Below, in pieces: positions 58,619-64,000 of a stretch of DNA of 64,000 nucleotides. Both the position numbers and the translations under genes were made by a program. The notes beneath the pieces were generated by a model, which saw nothing but the letters and a program-made list of their open reading frames with translations, had not been told where the DNA came from and ran no database searches. This DNA comes from Euryodendron excelsum. Lineage: Eukaryota; Streptophyta; Magnoliopsida; Ericales; Pentaphylacaceae. Each line of letters begins with the position of its first letter. Within the stretch, counting starts at the first letter, position 1. The stretch is from the NCBI GenBank assembly GCA_033060915.1, contig CM065385.1, positions 13,638,501 through 13,702,500 of the forward strand. Direction: 5' to 3'.

Positions 58619-61600
58619 TGTCGTGCCCAGATTTTTCGCACTCGAGGAATACTCACCCAAGCGGGAAAAATGCTGTACTCTCTCGTTAGAACTCACCCTC
58701 CTAGAAGAATGAGTGCGACTAGGTTTGAATTGAAAACAGGTTTGAATAAAGGGCTTTTTGAAAAAGATTCGGAGTCGCCACCTAACTTGATTAAGGTGAG
58801 TTAGGTCACCTAAAAACTAAGAATAATCCGAAGACTACACTTAGGGTTTTTGAAAAACAATTTTGAAAACATCTCCTCAAGAGAGGGTTTTTAAGAAAAC
58901 AGGTTGTTTGGCAACCTTTGGAAAACATTTAGCCCTTTTTGAAAAATAACTCCTTTTTGGTCTTTGAAAACAGTGATCTAGGTTCGGAGGTTGGTTACGT
59001 GTAGGGAAGACGCACTAAGCTATCACCCTACCCCGCCCTTTCGGTACCTACATGTCAATCTACCCTAGATTTACCTATGAGAGTCTTTAACTAACTATAG
59101 TTCAACCCTATTCACTTTGAAAAAGAATGTTTAAAACGAAACTAATATGATGCATGATATGCACGTGCAAGATGAAAGAATTGGAAAATAGATTTGAAAA
59201 GAGATTGATTTGAAATTGATTTGATTTGAAAATAGATTTGAAGAAATAGAATTGAAATTGGAAAGTTTGAAAATTGAAAATAGAAGTTTGAAAATAGAAA
59301 TTTTGAAATTGGAATTTGAAAATTGATTGGAATTTGAGATTTGGAAAGATTTTGGAAACCGTACCCATAAGGGTGGAATTGAAAGTTTGAAAAGTATTAT
59401 GACCGCACCTATGAAGGTTGCCTACGTATCCCTTTGGGGGAATCAGGTCAGCCGTAGTTCGGACCGAAGTCCGATTGAAAAGAGATTGATTTGAAGAAGG
59501 AGATTGAATTGGAAATTGAATTCGATTTGGAATTAGAAAAGGAGATTGGAAATTGAAATTGAAAAGATTGGACTTTGATTTGAAGAGATTGATTTTGGAA
59601 AGACTTGGTTTTGGAAAGATGGAGGTTTAGGAAACCTAGACTTAGGAAAGATAGGAGACCTAGGGAAGACTTGAGATTAAGAAAGATTAGATTGGAATGT
59701 TGGATTTGGAAGATTTAGAAAGATTGGATTTTAGAAAATATTCGAATTAGGAAAGGTCCGTTTTAGGAAGGTTTCGTTTTCGGAAAGTTTTGAAATTAGA
59801 AAAGTTTTAGGTTTAGGAAAGTTTTCGAAAAAGGAAAGGTTTTCAGATTAGGAAAGTTCCCAAATTAGGAAAGTTTTGAAAATCGGAAAGTTTTGATTTT
59901 AGAAATGTTTTGAAAAAGGGAAGTTTTAAATTTGGAAAGCTTTGAAAACAAGGAAGTTTTGAAAATAAGAAAAGTTTCGTTTTAGGAAAGGTTTGAATTA
60001 AGAAAGGGAAAGTTTTGAATTAAGAAAGTTTCATTTTAAGGAAGGTTTTGAAAAAGGAAAGGTTTTGAAAATAAGGAAGTTTTGAAAATAGGAAAGTTTT
60101 GGATTTGGAAAGATGTTGGAGTTTTGGAAAGTTTAGAATTTAGAAAGCTTGGAAGTTTAGAAAGATTTAACTTAAGAAAGTTTTGAATTTAGGAAACCTT
60201 GGATTTGAAAAGATTTGAAATTTGGAAAGTTTAGGATTTAGAAAGTTTTAGAGTTTTAGAAAATCTTGAAATTAGGAAAAGCTTGAGTTTAGGAAAGGTT
60301 TGAAAACTTAGATTTGAAAAAGATTTTGGAAAAGGGTAGAATTAGGAAAGGGTTGAACTAGGAAAGATTTAAAAGTTGAGTTTTAAAGTTTAGGAAAGAT
60401 TTTTTTGTTCAAGTTTTGGAAACTTAAGATTTAGGAAAGTGAAAGTTTAGGAAGGATTCGAATTTAGGAAAGATTTGGATTTTGAAACTTAAGGAAAGAT
60501 TTGAAGTTTAGGTTTAGGAAACTTATGGTTTAGGAAGGTATTGAATTAGGAAAGGTTTGGATTAGGAAGGGATTGGATTTAGTTTCCTAAACGGGGAGAT
60601 TTGATTCGGTTTCCTAAAGGGAAGGTAGGATTTGGCTAGGATTTGGAAAGGAAAATTCTAGAAACCCCTAGATTTGGAAAATTGTTGTTTTGATGTAGAA
60701 AAGAGGTTTTGAAAACATGTATAGTTTTGATATAGAAAACAAAAGATTTTGAAAACCTAGGTTTGGGGCAAAGTTTGAAAATCATGTTTTTGGAAAGAAA
60801 ACTAGGGTTTCCTAATTGTGGGTTCTAGGGTTTGGTTTGGGCTCTAAGGAAAGAGTTTTCTTTGGAAAACGCGTTTTTGAAAACGAAGGTTTTCTAGAAG
60901 GGAATCCTAGGGAGGAGTTTTTTGGAAAGCATGTTTTTGGAATCGTAGAGTTTAGAAAGAAAATCCTATAGGGAAATTTCTAGAAGGAAGATTCCGGGAG
61001 GAGAGTTTTTAGAAAGATTTTTAGGGAGTGTTTTTAGAAAGTGAATTTTGAGGAAAGAAAGTTTTGGAAAGGAGTTGAAAAAGAGATTTTCAAAGGGAGT
61101 TTTTGAAATCAATTTTGAAGAGGGGAGTTTTAGGAAAGTATGTTGAAAAACAGATTTTTAGGAAGAGATTTTTGAAGAAAGAGTTTTTAGAAGGTGTAAA
61201 AACATCTCACTTTCCTAAAGCAATTCTAACCATAAGAAGGCTAGAACCACTTTAAGAAAGCGGTTTTGAAAACAAGGTTTGAAAATATAGACCAAAAGGC
61301 CACTTTTAATATAATTCCTAAAGCAACCCTAGTCATGGAAAGGCTAGAATCACCCTAGGATTGTGATTTTGAAAACATGTTTTTGAGAAAGAGCTTTTGA
61401 TGCAATTTTGAAAACAAGTTCGAAAACGATTTTTGAAAACAAGTTTCTGAAAACGAATTTTGGAAGATGCAAGACTATGATATGCACAATGCAATTTGGG
61501 GTCGTGAACATACAAGGTTAAGGCTTCACCACATAATCAAGGGGGCCGGACCCACGTGGTCTTTGGTTAGACTAGAAGAAAGCCCCCGACACGGTGACTC

Positions 61601-62168
61601 TCCCATAGTCCAATCCTACACATGGACCGGGAATCCCCTTGTTTCAAGCATGCAAAGAAAGGGGGGGAAAGAGATGGGGGATTAAAATAGAGAAAACCCA
61701 AGTGGGTTGGAGAGAGAAGAGAGAGGGGGAAAGTGCAGAAAATTAAATAGGGAGCCTACCTTGTTTCTTGTTTATTTTGCGCGCCGTGTGGTCTTCGGTC
61801 TTCGGTCTTCGGTCTTCGGTCTTGATCTTCACCCTCAGTCTTCAAGGATTGTCTTCAAGCTTTGAATGACTGCTCTTCAAGTCTTGAGAGAGTGGTTGAA
61901 GGCTAGTGTATGAGTGTATAGGGGTGTGTATGAGTGTATAGGAGGCTAGGGTTTGTGTATAGTGGCTAGGGTTTGGAAAACCTAGGGAGGCTAGGGTTTT
62001 TGGAGGTGCTCGAGCTCTGTGTATCGAATTGTGTGATTTTTAGGTTAAGTTTGCAGACCCCTTTCACGTTGATCGAGGCTCTGTTTTTATAGAAGTTGGA
62101 CAAGCCTGGCGCTTGTTGCAGTGGCGCTAGGGCAAAATTTATACTGGCGCCAGGCCATTTTTTGGCTT

Positions 62169-62189
62169 GGCGCCACTGCTAGTGGCGCC
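62169..62189. repeat. GGCGCC palindrome, perfect
   Basis: Arms GGCGCCACT and AGTGGCGCC with a GCT centre, upstream of the TATA-like block of this LTR. Confidence 0.85.
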
Positions 62190-63183
62190 AGCCATTTAGG
62201 AAACAATTAAGGTCGGCAAGCAACGTATCTTTGACTAGATTTAGGCCCTTGTAATAGTGACTACCATGTAAACTTTAGCCTGGCTTCACTAGGAGTGACT
62301 CCGGAAAGTCCGGGAATGATTTGAAGAAGCCGGGAGTGGCCCGGAAGGCCGGAAAGGAGCAGGAACACTTATAATAGTGTCCTAGAGGTATTTGACTTGA
62401 AAAGTGAGGATTGGATGTGTCGGAAAGGTTAACCGAGCCTTTAGGGGCAAAACGGTCAATCGGACCGAAAAACTGTCGGGACAGACTCAAACTGTCCCGG
62501 AAGAAGACTTGGGATCTGGAAACATTATTTAGAATGTTCCCAGAGGTTGCCGGTTTGATTCCCAGGGCCGGCGTGGTCAGAAATGGAAACCGGCCCACCA
62601 GGGGCAAAACGGTCATTTTGCACCGGGTTTGCCGAAACTGACTCAGAATGGTCCGGAAAGGTAAAGGAAGGTCGAGAACACTATAAAACGTATTCTCGGG
62701 ACATTACCGGTTTGATACCCAAAGCCGGTGTGGTTGAAGAAGGAGACCAGCCCTCCATGGCAAAACGGTCATTTTGCACCGGGTTGGCCGGAACTGACTC
62801 GGAATGGTCCGGAAAGGTAAAGGACGGTCGAGAACACTACAAAAAGTATTCTCGGGACATTACCGGTTTGATACCCAGAGCCGGTGTGGTTTCTAGGGCG
62901 TTCGGATGCCTAGGGGCAAAGATGGTCATCTTGACCGGAAAAGGTCCAAAGGGTAATTTGGTCATTTTTCACCGAAGTGAACTAACAAACATGGGTATTG
63001 ACCTAGGTTTTGAGTGTTTCCGCCACTCGGACGGGGTTGAGTATTTCCGCTACTCGGACGGGGTTGACGATTTGAGAGTATTTCCGCTACTCTAACGGTT
63101 CTGTGAGTATTTCCGCTACTCTAATGGTTCTATGAGTACTTCCGCTACTCTAACAGGTTTGTGAGTAGTTTTACTACTCGGAC

Positions 63184-63413
63184 CGTCTCGAGGAATAAAC
63201 TGTCTCGAGAGAGGGATTGGAAAGGGGTCATACCGACTCCGAAGAGATGTGCCTAGATTGGAACCGTCTCGAGGAATAAACTGTCTCGAGAGAGGGATTG
63301 GAAAGGGGTCTTACCTACTCCGAAGAGACGTGCCTAGATTGGAACCGTCTCGAGGAATAAACTGTCTCGAGAGAGGGATTGGAAAAGGATCTTACCGACT
63401 CCGAAGAGACGTG
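63184..63413 (-). repeat. 81-bp repeats, about three units
   Basis: CGTCTCGAGGAATAAACTGT starts at about 63184, 63267 and 63347. The stem around the tetraloop is partly lost here (CGACTCCGAAGAGA). Confidence 0.85.
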
Positions 63414-63794
63414 CCTGGGTTTTGAGTGTTTCCGCCACTCTAACGGTGTGAGTGTTTCTGCCACTCTAACGGCTTTGTGAGTGTTTCTGCCACTCTGACG
63501 GTTTTGTGAGTGTTTCCGCCACTCTGACGGTTTTGTGAGTAGTTTTGATACTCGGACAGTCTCGAGGAATAAACTGTCTCGAGAGAGGGATTGGAATTGG
63601 AATAAGAAAGGACAATGCCCCTAAGGGCATTTTGGTCATTTTGCCTCTATTTGGGCCTAACGGGCCCACGAAGTGATGGAAAGACAGAATTTGGACCTAG
63701 ATGATTAATTTCGATTGGAATATGTCCACAATGACTTGAAAACAAGTCTGGACAGAGTGTAGACTGCCGAGCGGTCAAAAATGGGGTGCTTATA

Positions 63795-64000
63795 TGTGGT
63801 TGTGCAAACAAGTTTTGAAAACGAAGATTTTGATGCAAGTTGTCAAAACAAGTTTAATGCAAGTTTTGAAAACGAATTTGAAAACAAACTTTGGAAGAAT
63901 GCATGATCACGATATGCACAATGCAAATTGGGGTCATGAACATACAAGCTTAAGGCTTCACCACATAACCAAGGGGGCCGAATCCACGTGGTCTCCGGCT
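63795..64000 (-). mobile_element. Continuation of the 56264 LTR to the window end
   Basis: After the TGTGG duplication the sequence reads TTGTGCAAACAAGTTTTGAAAACG and continues through the conserved CACGTGG block (63986), matching 61370-61580. Confidence 0.85.

Larger units (their letters stand above)
58619..63794 (-). mobile_element. Solo LTR, minus strand, 5176 bp, TSD TGTGG
   Basis: It begins TGTCGTGCCCAGATTTTTCG and ends GGGGTGCTTATA. TGTGG flanks it at 58614-58618 and 63795-63799. The host LTR continues across it (..GGATTGTGG / TTGTGCAAAC..). It contains a TATA-like block (62084-62092, weakened to TTTTTATAG on the plus strand), a perfect GGCGCC palindrome (62169-62189), 157-bp units (about 62530-62900), hairpin units (63030-63175), 81-bp units (63184-63413) and more hairpins (63420-63560). 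No internal sequence remains. Confidence 0.92.

Overview
The window is repeat-dominated nuclear DNA from a flowering plant. It contains no host gene, rRNA, tRNA or CRISPR array that I can support. Nearly all of it is nested copies of one family of very large LTR retrotransposons. The Gag domain, the primer-binding site (PBS) TGGCGACTCCGCTGGGGA, the 4.5-5.5 kb LTRs, the minisatellites and the antisense extra gene place it with Ty3/Gypsy elements of the Tat/Ogre kind. I cannot name the species.

The centrepiece is one complete element, 21396-41038 (19,643 bp). It has 5' LTR 21396-26847, PBS 26850-26867, a leader, a gag ORF at 28352-30226 with two in-frame stops, a spacer with no visible pol, an antisense gene related to plant mobile domain (PMD) proteins at 32340-35119, a polypurine tract (PPT) just before 35531, and 3' LTR 35531-41038. 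It is flanked by the 5-bp target duplication ACAGG. It sits inside a solo LTR of its own family in the opposite orientation (16201-21395 plus 41039-41173, duplication GGCCC). That LTR lies inside the internal region of an older minus-strand relative (10709-48514). The same older region also holds a plus-strand solo LTR (10912-15393, duplication CAAGG) and a solo-LTR-like insertion of another family (41592-45023, duplication TTACC/TTGCC).

Layout, left to right: 1-3955 minus LTR cut by the window edge; 3956-5933 spacer of a minus element; 5934-9058 an opposed-orientation LTR chimera; 9059-10690 internal DNA with the first exon of a second PMD gene copy; 10691-48514 the older minus element with its nested insertions; 48515-48626 LTR stub; 48627-50619 Athila-like fragment; 50620-52321 LTR stub and leader of another minus copy; 52322-56263, 56264-58618 plus 63795-64000, and 58619-63794 three successively nested minus LTRs (innermost duplication TGTGG).

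The LTRs are highly structured. From the TG end they carry 81-bp repeats with a UUCG-loop stem, a 29-bp hairpin array, 157-bp repeats with a 24-bp palindrome, a GGCGCC palindrome, a TATA box, a short exon-like stretch that ends at a splice-donor-like site, and about 2 kb of degenerate TTTCCTAA-rich DNA. Several stems differ between copies by paired changes that keep the pairing. In the complete element a donor at 23797 and a strong acceptor at 28311-28313 would join an ATG-free 5' exon to the gag start codon. This suggests, but does not prove, a spliced gag mRNA made by a pol-less element that must be mobilised in trans.
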